From Cellvibrio sp. pealriver (GTDB lineage: Bacteria > Pseudomonadota > Gammaproteobacteria > Pseudomonadales > Cellvibrionaceae), in contig NZ_KQ236688.1 in the NCBI RefSeq assembly GCF_001183545.1, forward strand, positions 1,207,149 through 1,271,148: a stretch of 64,000 bases of DNA, read 5' to 3'. Below, piece after piece: positions 1-7,755 of this stretch. Positions within the stretch are counted from its first letter, which is position 1; each line of letters begins with the position of its first letter. Under the pieces are notes generated by a model that saw only the letters and a list, made by a program, of their open reading frames with translations, searched no databases and was not told where the DNA came from. The translations under genes and the position numbers were made by a program.

Positions 1-1
1 T

Positions 2-346
2 GATTTGGTTTGGTATTTTGATAATGAATTGGTAGGCGGTGTATTAAATAATCTGATCGTAAATTGTGCGCGCTACTGTAAAAAGCAACTATTGGTGAGC
101 GCAACAGAAGAGAACGGCTTTTTATGTATCGCAGTAGCAGATGATGGCCAAGGGTATCCTGATAACATGCTCTTGGGGCCGTTGCCGCAAGCTGCAGTAT
201 CTTTTAATTCCGGCAATACCAAGCTGGGTTTGTTATTCGCGCGCAAGGTGTTGGAATTGCACAAAACCAAAAAAGGGCAGGGATATATGACAATTGCCAA
301 TAATGGACCTTTGGGTGGAGGAGTGTTGAAATTATATTTGCCTTAA
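2..346 (+). CDS. Sensor histidine kinase, C-terminal ATPase domain (5' end outside window)
   Basis: The reading frame is open to the left edge, so only about 114 codons of the 3' end are visible. What is left is a HATPase_c domain: an N box (NNLIVNCARYC), a G1 box (DDGQGYPDN) and a G2-like segment (TKLGLLFARKVLELH), ending in a short beta-strand tail. In the family this domain binds ATP and phosphorylates the dimerisation-domain histidine. Input domain, histidine and partner regulator lie upstream, so the signal is unknown. The following FHA gene starts within 90 bp on the same strand and may be cotranscribed. The G2 box lacks the usual run of glycines (only LGL is present), so a degenerate or HAMP-less kinase type is possible. 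Confidence 0.75.
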   Translation, partial: DLVWYFDNELVGGVLNNLIVNCARYCKKQLLVSATEENGFLCIAVADDGQGYPDNMLLGPLPQAAVSFNSGNTKLGLLFARKVLELHKTKKGQGYMTIANNGPLGGGVLKLYLP

Positions 347-435
347 TGATGCCGGATACATACTGGTTGGGTGTTGAAATCACCTGTTCGCTATTGCATC
401 ATCTAAGCTTACGTTTTCCATTTCAGGTTTGTCTT

Positions 436-1311
436 ATGCTCAAAATCCGCTTCAAAGATAACAAATACAATGCGGTATGGCTGGTTGAGCCAAAAATCAC
501 CATAGGTCGCTCAGCAACAAATGCACTGGTCATCGACGATCCCCTTGCCAGCGATGTCCATATGGAGGTGTTGGTTGATAATGAGCATTTAACGCTGCGG
601 AATTTGATACCTTCACAGCCAGTAATAGTAAATGGACAGGCGGTTACCGGTGCTTGTGAACTAAAACCGGATGATCAGATCAGTTTGGGGCGGGTTGAGC
701 TTGTCGTAATTGACCCCAAGCGCGAAGCCAAAATTGTTGCAGAAGAGTCAGCCAGTGTAACGCAGTTGCGCACGCCACAAGTGACAGGCTGGTCTCTCAA
801 AGCTCACCACACGGCCTTGGCCAACCGCGTATATCCGCTAAAAGACATTAATGTAATTGGTCGCTCCAACGACTGTGACATCAGTCTGGCGGCTGCGCAT
901 TTATCCCGCCGTCACGCCCAGCTGCAAATTATTGATGGTATGTTGTTTGTCAAAGATTTGGACTCAGCGAATGGTACCTTTCTGAATGGTAAACGCGTTG
1001 CCGAAGCCAGAGTAAGGCGTGGCGATGAGTTGCGGTTTGATGCGCTGACATTTGGTGTAATGGGGCCTACCGACGATATGGCCAAAACGACAGTGCGCAA
1101 AGCCCCGATAAAACCCGAAGTACCTGAAATAAAATCCAGACCTTCACGGGAAAAAACATCGGCACCAACGCGTGCCTCGTCACCAAATCGGTCATCGGCA
1201 GCGATGCAACCAAAACCCGCGCCTGATAACGCCAAGGGTAAATTTGGCTTAATTTTCCTGGGTGTATTGGCTGTTGTGGTTATAACAACCCTGATCCTAA
1301 CGCGAAAATAA
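436..1311 (+). CDS. Membrane-anchored protein with two FHA domains
   Basis: The product is 291 residues. Two forkhead-associated (phosphothreonine-binding) domains are visible: FHA1 at about residues 1-95 (ITIGRS, then LVIDDPLASDVHMEV, then VNGQAV) and FHA2 at about 115-215 (VIGRSNDCDI, LSRRHAQL, DSANGTFLNG). FHA2 keeps the canonical GR, SxxH-like and NG residues, whereas FHA1 has lost the typical S-x-x-H (it reads SDVHME), so FHA2 is the likelier phosphopeptide binder. A Pro/Ser/Lys-rich linker (about 216-265) leads to one C-terminal transmembrane segment (FGLIFLGVLAVVVITTLIL), so it is probably tail-anchored with the FHA domains in the cytoplasm. An in-frame ATG exists at 346, overlapping the stop of the kinase, but the FHA fold begins at the ATG at 436, so I use that one. 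The phosphorylated partner is unknown. Confidence 0.8.
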   Translation: MLKIRFKDNKYNAVWLVEPKITIGRSATNALVIDDPLASDVHMEVLVDNEHLTLRNLIPSQPVIVNGQAVTGACELKPDDQISLGRVELVVIDPKREAKIVAEESASVTQLRTPQVTGWSLKAHHTALANRVYPLKDINVIGRSNDCDISLAAAHLSRRHAQLQIIDGMLFVKDLDSANGTFLNGKRVAEARVRRGDELRFDALTFGVMGPTDDMAKTTVRKAPIKPEVPEIKSRPSREKTSAPTRASSPNRSSAAMQPKPAPDNAKGKFGLIFLGVLAVVVITTLILTRK

Positions 1312-1385
1312 TTATTGAAGCTTTGCAGGAAATGGCCGAGAACCTGTGATGCCACAGACAGATACTGCCGCACTCAGGTGATCTT

Positions 1386-2711
1386 ATGAATATTTCCTCT
1401 CTAAACAATCCCTCTGTTTCAACAAGCGTACCTGGCAATAAAGCAGCTGGTACGCCAGTGGATGCAGATAAGTTGGCATCCAACCCCGGCGGTTTCACGC
1501 AGGGTGGAAAAAGCAGCATCGTCACAGCAAGTACAGTGCTGTCGGCCAGTTTTGAGGATAAACGTCAAACTGCCCTGCAAATAGTTAACCGCACACTCAC
1601 GCAGGCTTATGAAAAAATCAGCTCGCGAGGGCAGGCTGCAAGTGCAGAATATGAAACTTTTGAGCCTCTGACGGCTGAAAAAGTTGCTAATAATATTCTT
1701 GGGTTTATCGAGCGCAGGCTGCAAATGGATGTCGCTGACGGTGCTTCCCAAGAGGAGCTACAAGCGCGGTTAGAGGCAGGATTGGCTGGCTTTAAAAAAG
1801 GCTTCGCAGAAGCGAGTGAAAAGCTGGAGGCGCTGAGTCTCTTATCACCGGAGATTAAAGCTGATATCGGTCAAACCTATGATCTGGTGCTTGAAGGTGT
1901 GGATGAACTGCGAGCTAAATTTATCCAGTCTGCTGTTGAAGAAGCGCCAGCCAAATCATCTAACTCTGCTCCAGAGATTGTGAAAACCGCATCACCCAAA
2001 ACGTCCGAACCCACAAAGCTTGATGTGCCTGCTTTTATCCCTGCCACCAGCAGCTACTTGGGTTATGGCAATTATGAATATGGTCGCGCCCGCGAATTCA
2101 GCTTTGAGCTGAGAACGAAAGAGGGCGACATAGTGACTATTAAAGCAAGCTCAAGTGAAGGCTTGGCTGTCGAGGCTGGCCGCGCTTCACGCGGTAATCA
2201 ATCTGTAAGCGCCATGAATGCCAGCTACAGTTCCAGTGAGTCTTTTTCACTCTCAATTGAGGGAGAGTTAAACGAAGATGAGTTGGCTGCGATCAATGAC
2301 TTACTGGGACGGGTGAATGATCTTGCCGGGCAATTTTTTGAAGGTAATCTGGATACTGCATTTGAGCAAGCAATGAATCTGGGATACGACGCTGAACAGA
2401 TCGGCAGTTTCTCGCTCAATCTGGCTCAGGCAGAAATACAGCAAGTCACCCAAGCTTATCAAGCGTTTGAACCTGACAATAATGCTGGCGGTGTTGATAG
2501 GCCTGCATTGTTGGCTGATCAATTGTTGCCGCTGGGGAATTTCATTAAAAATCTGTTAGACAGCTTGGATCGCGCTTCTATTTTTGATGAGCCTGCGTCA
2601 CTGTTGTCTGGCATGGCAGAGACAATCACAGGCGAAACTGAAATAGATCAATTGCAGGGAAAACGATTCCGCGACTTTATTGAAGAAATGTTTGCCTTGG
2701 ATTTGCGCTAA
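1386..2711 (+). CDS. DUF5610-like protein of unknown function
   Basis: A 441-residue protein without signal peptide or membrane segment. After a low-complexity Ser/Asn/Gly-rich N-terminus (1-45), residues about 60-180 form a helical region I recognise from memory as DUF5610-like (FEPLTAEKVANNILGFIERR, then GAxxEEL, then GLAGFKKGFAEA and LSPEIKADI). The middle (about 230-310) looks beta-rich with FSFELRTKEGD and FSLSIEGELN, and the C-terminal third is helical and acidic. Proteins with this layout are common in marine and Cellvibrio-type gammaproteobacteria, but I know of no function. It follows the FHA gene by 74 bp on the same strand. The N-terminal style (a flexible Ser/Asn-rich leader) resembles flagellar hook-length or secreted accessory proteins, but that is only an impression. 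Confidence 0.65.
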   Translation: MNISSLNNPSVSTSVPGNKAAGTPVDADKLASNPGGFTQGGKSSIVTASTVLSASFEDKRQTALQIVNRTLTQAYEKISSRGQAASAEYETFEPLTAEKVANNILGFIERRLQMDVADGASQEELQARLEAGLAGFKKGFAEASEKLEALSLLSPEIKADIGQTYDLVLEGVDELRAKFIQSAVEEAPAKSSNSAPEIVKTASPKTSEPTKLDVPAFIPATSSYLGYGNYEYGRAREFSFELRTKEGDIVTIKASSSEGLAVEAGRASRGNQSVSAMNASYSSSESFSLSIEGELNEDELAAINDLLGRVNDLAGQFFEGNLDTAFEQAMNLGYDAEQIGSFSLNLAQAEIQQVTQAYQAFEPDNNAGGVDRPALLADQLLPLGNFIKNLLDSLDRASIFDEPASLLSGMAETITGETEIDQLQGKRFRDFIEEMFALDLR

Positions 2712-2798
2712 TACGTATAAGATGGGTTTTTATTAATTTGATGTTTTATGAGACGGCAGCAATAATTGCCAATCTATTTTGCTCATGAAGATTTTATT

Positions 2799-3047
2799 AT
2801 GAAACCCGTTTATCTTTATTCAACCCTTGGCTGTCATCTATGTGAGATGGCCAAGGAGATTGTATCCCCTTTGTTAAACCATTATTCCCTTTATCTGGAA
2901 GAAATTGAAATCGCCGAATCAGACGAATTGGTAGAGCGTTATGGTGTGCGAATTCCAGTGTTGAAATCCCCGCATCATTTGGACGAATTGGGTTGGCCAT
3001 TTGATGCAAGTCAGGCACAAGCTTTTTTGGACAGAATAGCAATCTGA
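2799..3047 (+). CDS. Glutaredoxin-like thiol protein (DUF836 type)
   Basis: An 82-residue protein beginning MKPVYLYSTLGCHLCEMA. The CHLC motif at residues 12-15 sits at the end of the first beta strand as in glutaredoxins, and the later RIPVLKSP segment supplies the cis-proline (VP-like) loop of the thioredoxin fold. The family reduces or senses disulfides in the cytoplasm with glutathione or thioredoxin reductase; the substrate here cannot be told. A longer frame starts at 2766, but the fold begins at 2799, so I take that ATG. It ends four bases before the convergent EAL-HDOD gene. Confidence 0.8.
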   Translation: MKPVYLYSTLGCHLCEMAKEIVSPLLNHYSLYLEEIEIAESDELVERYGVRIPVLKSPHHLDELGWPFDASQAQAFLDRIAI

Positions 3048-3051
3048 TGCT

Positions 3052-4287
3052 TTATGCATCGCCCGCAAGCCCAAGGCTATTCATTGTTTCTGCCACCCAA
3101 TGTAATGCATCGACATAAATAGTGGCGAGAGTCTCGGGCGATAGCCCAAGGCTTTCCAGATGCGCCCAATCGATATCATCCCAATGGCCTTGCTCATGGG
3201 CCTGAACAATATGCAAAACCATTCCTTCCGGGCCAGAGTGTGCGAGCATAGCTTGATTCAAGGTTTCACTGAGCGAAAGGTTACGAAGCAACTCCTCCAA
3301 CGGAGAGTCGAGAAACGCATCCAATGTTGATAGCAGGCCAACAGTAAAGTAAGAATCCGGGCGGCTGCGTTGGTTGATGTGGGTTGCAATCATTTCGCAC
3401 ATGCGTGCGCGCGTTAGTGCTGCAACACTAAGCTCATGGGGTTTGCCGCTCAAGTTGGACAGCGCTAGTAAATTCACCCAGTTTCTCAGTTTTTGTAACC
3501 CCAACAGCATGATTGCCTGGCGTAATGATTCCACATCACGCGATAAACCAAATGCGGCGGAATTGACTAGTCGTAGAAGCTTGAAACTCAATAATGTATC
3601 GCGTGCGATCATTCGTTCGATTTTTTCAATCGGCACATCCGGATCGTGCAGTGCTGATAACAGCTGCAAAACGGATTGTTTGTTTTCAGAAATTTTTCGT
3701 CCGGTAATCACCCTTGGTTTTGCCAGAAAATAGCCTTGAAATAAATCAAAACCCAAGGCTTTGCAGTTTTCAAACATCTCGTAAGTTTCAACTTTTTCTG
3801 CGATCAGGGTGATACCAAATGGTTTTAGGTAATCAATGTGATGTTTCAGCTTTTCAGGTGTTAAGCTCAATACATCCAACTTGATAATATCGGCATAAGG
3901 AACAAGGTTTTTACTGTCTTCATCCAGCTCAAAATCATCCAATGCAATCGTATAGCCTTGTTCGCGCAATTCCATGAGTGCATGCAGCATAGCGGCATCG
4001 ACTTGTTGCCCTTCAAGAACTTCAATGACTAATTTTTGGCGATTAAACGGGGGAGGGGAATGCAGGAGAGTGCGCGTAAAATTCACAAAAGCTTTATGTT
4101 TTCCAACGACTTGTTCTATTGAAAGCTCTGTGAAGGCGTTAAGTAGAACCTGCGAACTGGCTGCATCTCCATCTGTCGATGCAATAAACTTCAAATCATT
4201 ATTGCGACACAATAATTCATAGGCAATTACCCGCATGTTTCCATCAAAAATAGGTTGGCGGGCAAGAAGTGGCGTCATGTTGGTCAT
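3052..4287 (-). CDS. EAL-HDOD signalling protein (YuxH family)
   Basis: A 411-residue protein: EAL-like domain at about residues 5-200 and HDOD domain at about 205-400. The signature is ELL (VIAYELLCR) instead of EAL. DDF (ALDDFEL) and KLD (IIKLDVL) are recognisable, as is AEKVET, but several Mg/c-di-GMP ligands of active phosphodiesterases appear changed, which is usual for the YuxH group. HDOD domains are non-catalytic relatives of HD hydrolases, used in signalling. I infer a c-di-GMP-responsive or protein-binding regulator rather than a working phosphodiesterase. It is divergent from cheV (248 bp apart) and converges on the glutaredoxin-like gene. A second ATG three codons in (MTPLL) is an equally possible start. 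Confidence 0.85.
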   Translation of the reverse strand: MTNMTPLLARQPIFDGNMRVIAYELLCRNNDLKFIASTDGDAASSQVLLNAFTELSIEQVVGKHKAFVNFTRTLLHSPPPFNRQKLVIEVLEGQQVDAAMLHALMELREQGYTIALDDFELDEDSKNLVPYADIIKLDVLSLTPEKLKHHIDYLKPFGITLIAEKVETYEMFENCKALGFDLFQGYFLAKPRVITGRKISENKQSVLQLLSALHDPDVPIEKIERMIARDTLLSFKLLRLVNSAAFGLSRDVESLRQAIMLLGLQKLRNWVNLLALSNLSGKPHELSVAALTRARMCEMIATHINQRSRPDSYFTVGLLSTLDAFLDSPLEELLRNLSLSETLNQAMLAHSGPEGMVLHIVQAHEQGHWDDIDWAHLESLGLSPETLATIYVDALHWVAETMNSLGLAGDA

Positions 4288-4430
4288 AAAATAAATGAAT
4301 CACAGCGTAGTTGTTTTTCTGGATGTACTGTTATTGGTTCTTGGTCTATTCAACATTGTAGCTGTCAACCGCAAGCTTACAACTACAGGATATTACATCT
4401 AGCGGAAACTCCGGTTTTAACCTGTTGGAA

Positions 4431-4461
4431 TTGCAGCGATTTATGGATTATTGCCTATAAT
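4431..4461 (+). promoter_or_regulatory. Possible sigma70 promoter for cheV
   Basis: TTGCAG (4431-4436) and a perfect TATAAT (4456-4461) are separated by 19 bases, about 75 bases before the cheV ATG. The spacing is long and the region is AT-rich, so this is tentative. Confidence 0.3.
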
Positions 4462-4535
4462 CATAGAAATTTACGTCTAAACAGGCGTTTGTGGTTGGGA
4501 GACTCCGACTCTGTTTGCAAATTGATGGTAACCGC

Positions 4536-5483
4536 ATGTCCAAATTATTAGACTCTATTGATCAACGCACTCGCTTGGTAGGTGAGAACAGGCTGGAGTT
4601 GTTGATGTTTCGCCTTGGTGGACGGCAGCTTTTTGCGATTAATGTGTTCAAGGTGCAAGAGGTGGTCAAAGTTCCAAATCTTCGCCATGTGCCACATAGC
4701 CATCCCCATATCAGGGGTGTTGCTCATCTGCGCAACCAAACTGTTCCCGTAATCGATCTGCGTGCGGCCATCGGCATGAGTCCTTTAAAAGAGTTGGACA
4801 ATGCAAATTTGATCGTGGCGGAATACAACCGCTCTGTTCAGGCATTTTTAATTGGTGCGGTCGATCGAATTGTGAACCTTAATTGGGAATTGATACTGCC
4901 ACCGCCAAAAGGAACCGGGCGTAGTCATTTTTTAACAGCGATAACCCGCATTGATGATCAGTTAGTTGAAATATTGGATGTTGAGCGGGTTCTGGCGGAT
5001 ATTATTCCTTATAACACGCGTGTATCTGACAATGTTCTAGATCAGGATTTAGCTTCAGAAGCACGCAAGCGCAAATTAAAAATACTCCTTGCTGAAGATT
5101 CCCCGACAGCAGTTAAACAAGTAAAAGAAACCCTGGGCAATATTGGGGTTGAGGTTTTGTCGGTACAAGATGGATTACAAGCGTTGACGCTATTGCGCCA
5201 ATGGGCAGCGAGTGGCCGCAAAGTGACGGATGAAATTTTGATGCTGGTGACTGATGCTGAAATGCCTGAAATGGATGGCTATCGGTTAACTGCTGAAGTA
5301 CGTAAAGATCCTGCGTTGGCAGATCTTTACGTAGTGTTGCATACCTCTCTTAGCGGCAGCTTTAATAAAGCGATGGTGGAAAAAGTAGGGTGCAATGACT
5401 TTTTATCCAAGTTTCAACCAGACGAGTTGGCTGCTGTAGTACAAAAAAGATTGCGGCAGTATTTTGGTGCGCAGAAAAACTAA
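4536..5483 (+). CDS. cheV: Chemotaxis coupling protein CheV (CheW-REC)
   Basis: A 315-residue protein. Residues about 15-165 are a CheW domain (FRLGGRQLFAINVFKVQEVV, then GVAHLRNQTVPVIDL); residues about 182-310 are a receiver domain with the acidic pair ED (LLAEDS, 187-188), the phosphoacceptor Asp at about 240 in TDAEMPEMDG, and Lys in LSKF near the end. CheV couples chemoreceptors to CheA, and its receiver takes phosphate from CheA during adaptation. The start at 4536 gives the usual MSKLLDSIDQRT beginning; a frame from 4491 adds only poorly coding sequence. No cheA, cheW or receptor gene lies nearby, so this is a stand-alone CheV, common in the group. A shared terminator follows. Confidence 0.93.
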   Translation: MSKLLDSIDQRTRLVGENRLELLMFRLGGRQLFAINVFKVQEVVKVPNLRHVPHSHPHIRGVAHLRNQTVPVIDLRAAIGMSPLKELDNANLIVAEYNRSVQAFLIGAVDRIVNLNWELILPPPKGTGRSHFLTAITRIDDQLVEILDVERVLADIIPYNTRVSDNVLDQDLASEARKRKLKILLAEDSPTAVKQVKETLGNIGVEVLSVQDGLQALTLLRQWAASGRKVTDEILMLVTDAEMPEMDGYRLTAEVRKDPALADLYVVLHTSLSGSFNKAMVEKVGCNDFLSKFQPDELAAVVQKRLRQYFGAQKN

Positions 5484-5520
5484 TTGATTATGTAATTGAT
5501 TGCGCAGGTAACGTAAAAAA

Positions 5521-5557
5521 AAACCGCTGATACCCTAAAGGCATCAGCGGTTTTTTT
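5521..5557. terminator. Bidirectional rho-independent terminator
   Basis: Perfect stem CCGCTGAT (5524-5531) / ATCAGCGG (5543-5550), with an A run before and seven Ts after. It serves cheV on the plus strand and slt on the minus strand. Confidence 0.9.
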
Positions 5558-5568
5558 ATGTAGGATAT

Positions 5569-7566
5569 TTATAGCTGTTGACTAGCTTCTGTTGGCGTTA
5601 CAAAACGGGTTTCTTGTCCAAGTCTGTAAGCGTAAATGACAGAAAAAGACAGAACGTTTTGCACATAACCCCGTGTTTCTTTGTAAGGAATGGTTTCAAT
5701 CCAAACATCGTAAGGCAATTGCGCATTTTGATCTTTGTTGAGCCATTTTTTGACGCGCGAAGGACCTGCATTATATGCAGCAGCTGCCAATATGCGGTTT
5801 CCATCAAATACGCCAAGCAGATGATTCAAATAGCGGCTGCCCAGTGCAATGTTTTTCTCGGGGGTGATTAAGTCTTGGGGAGCAAAGCGTAGCCCATTTT
5901 TTTGTGCGGTTTGTTTGGCTGTAGAAGGTAATAATTGCATTAAGCCTACTGCGCCCGCCGGGGATTTTGCATCGTGTACGAATGCGCTCTCTTGACGTGT
6001 TACAGCGAAAATAAAGAGCGGATTGACAGATGTTTGTTGCGCAGCTTTGGTCACGTGCTCTTTGTAAACAATAGGGAATCGTACTTGCAGATCATCCCAA
6101 TATTGTGCGTCTGCCATCACTTGTATTCCATTGCGATACCAACCCCATTTCTCAGCGAGTCGGCCAGCCAATACCATTTGTTCCAGCGGCATACGACGGC
6201 TGGTATGGAAAAATTCACGATTAGCTGCACCTAATTCACCGCGCGCAAAAAACTCGCGCGCACGCAACATACCTTGATGGTTTTCCAATGCTGAGACCTG
6301 TTCGGGCGTAAATGCCATCGGGCGATCGAGCAAATGGTAATTTACCCCTGTTTTATCAGCGGCAAGAAAACCATAAAAACTTCTCGCGGGTGCAACACTG
6401 TTATAAATATCCGCGGGTGTTTCACCATTGATTTCTTTAATGTCCAGTTCTTCCATCGCCCTTGCTTGCCAATAGCGCCAGCGTTCTGTTTTACGTGCAT
6501 CTTCCGGTAAGCGTGTTAACCACAGGTTAACTTGCTCCCAGTTTTGTTTGCGTAATGATTCACGCAACAGCCACTCCAATAAATCAACCCTGGTTAAATT
6601 TGGCGTGGATGCGGCCAAGCGTTCAGCTTCCACTTCGTGATCTTGATATAGCAGGCGCAAGGCGATTTGGTATTTGATATCAGTGCGGTCTTCATCGCTG
6701 AATAGCTGTTGTGCGTCGTAACCGTTCCACAGTGCCAAGGCCTCTTTGGCATTGCTGCGCGCTAATTTTTCCAGCCCATGCAGAATCACGGTTTTCATTT
6801 TGGGTGATTGCTTGGAAAATTTGGACGTTTGCTTCAAGAGGCGTGGGTTGGCATTTACCTGTTGCAGCAACAGCGCATGTGGGCGATCTGCTGCCGGTAG
6901 AAGATTGCTCAGATAGCTTGCCATTCCATTATTGTTTGCTTTAACGGCCTTGAGATGGCGATCCCATATGATATCCGCAGTCATAAATCCTGCTTTTTTC
7001 CATTCCACAAACACGGGATCGCACGCTTTGGATTGGGTCTTTTCAATGTTCCATAGCGCGGCTACTTCATTTAAGGCGGCTTTATCTCCCTGTGCAAGAC
7101 GCGCGCGAACATGCAGGCAAGCCAATTCAGGATCTGTCAGTCGCTTATCGTAAAATCGTTGATAGTCTGCCCAGCGCTCACGTTGTGCCAGTGTGCGCAA
7201 CCAGCGATGAGTGAGGCGTTCGGATAGAAATGAATCGGGATAGCGCTTAAAAAAACTTTCTACTTCTTTCGTGGGCAGAGTGATTAAACGATTAGTTAAC
7301 TCTTGGTATTCAAGGTAAGGCAGAAGAGGGTATTGCTGTAACTGTTTAACCAATCGGTGATATTCAGTCATATTTTTGGCATTTAATGCTTTTTGCGCCT
7401 GGGCATATTTTTGCCGTTCTATTTGGCGCGCATCAGGTTTGGCGGGTGCTGTTTTTGTTGCCGGTTTTGTATTGTTAGTTGCCGCGTGTGCAGGGATCAG
7501 AGACATACTACCGACGAATACGCTGGCACTGAGTGCTAACGGCCAAAGTATTTTCGAAAACCTCAT
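5569..7566 (-). CDS. slt: Soluble lytic murein transglycosylase
   Basis: A 665-residue exported enzyme. Residues 1-28 are a Sec signal peptide (positive MRFSK, hydrophobic core, SLIPAHA cleavage site). A long alpha-superhelical region rich in Arg/Leu/Trp pairs (about 50-500) is the Slt70 ring. The catalytic domain follows, with the catalytic Glu at about 526 (RQESAF), then GLMQLLPSTA and AAYNAGPSRV, all typical of family 1 lytic transglycosylases. It cleaves the MurNAc-GlcNAc bond of peptidoglycan to the 1,6-anhydro product in the periplasm. It is divergent from uup across 189 bp, an arrangement also known in pseudomonads. Length is close to Slt70 (about 620-650). Confidence 0.93.
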   Translation of the reverse strand: MRFSKILWPLALSASVFVGSMSLIPAHAATNNTKPATKTAPAKPDARQIERQKYAQAQKALNAKNMTEYHRLVKQLQQYPLLPYLEYQELTNRLITLPTKEVESFFKRYPDSFLSERLTHRWLRTLAQRERWADYQRFYDKRLTDPELACLHVRARLAQGDKAALNEVAALWNIEKTQSKACDPVFVEWKKAGFMTADIIWDRHLKAVKANNNGMASYLSNLLPAADRPHALLLQQVNANPRLLKQTSKFSKQSPKMKTVILHGLEKLARSNAKEALALWNGYDAQQLFSDEDRTDIKYQIALRLLYQDHEVEAERLAASTPNLTRVDLLEWLLRESLRKQNWEQVNLWLTRLPEDARKTERWRYWQARAMEELDIKEINGETPADIYNSVAPARSFYGFLAADKTGVNYHLLDRPMAFTPEQVSALENHQGMLRAREFFARGELGAANREFFHTSRRMPLEQMVLAGRLAEKWGWYRNGIQVMADAQYWDDLQVRFPIVYKEHVTKAAQQTSVNPLFIFAVTRQESAFVHDAKSPAGAVGLMQLLPSTAKQTAQKNGLRFAPQDLITPEKNIALGSRYLNHLLGVFDGNRILAAAAYNAGPSRVKKWLNKDQNAQLPYDVWIETIPYKETRGYVQNVLSFSVIYAYRLGQETRFVTPTEASQQL

Positions 7567-7755
7567 GGGAACCTCAAATTACTGTCAAACGTAGATACGA
7601 ACCGGCAAACGCATGCGGGTTGGTTATGCCTTCCTGGTGGGATATGATGCGGCACTTTCATTTACCGCGTGGCCAAGCTTATCTTGAGAATAACAGCACC
7701 TTGATGCTTCTGCCAGTACCATTTTCGATAGAAAACTACCTGAATTATTCCTTCT

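Noticed and set aside
912..1373. 153-residue minus-strand frame over the FHA gene
   Set aside because: It overlaps the FHA gene in the opposite sense and has no motif.
4255..4551. 98-residue plus-strand frame upstream of cheV
   Set aside because: It runs through the promoter region and overlaps the cheV start; sequence is Cys/Trp-rich and unlike a real protein.
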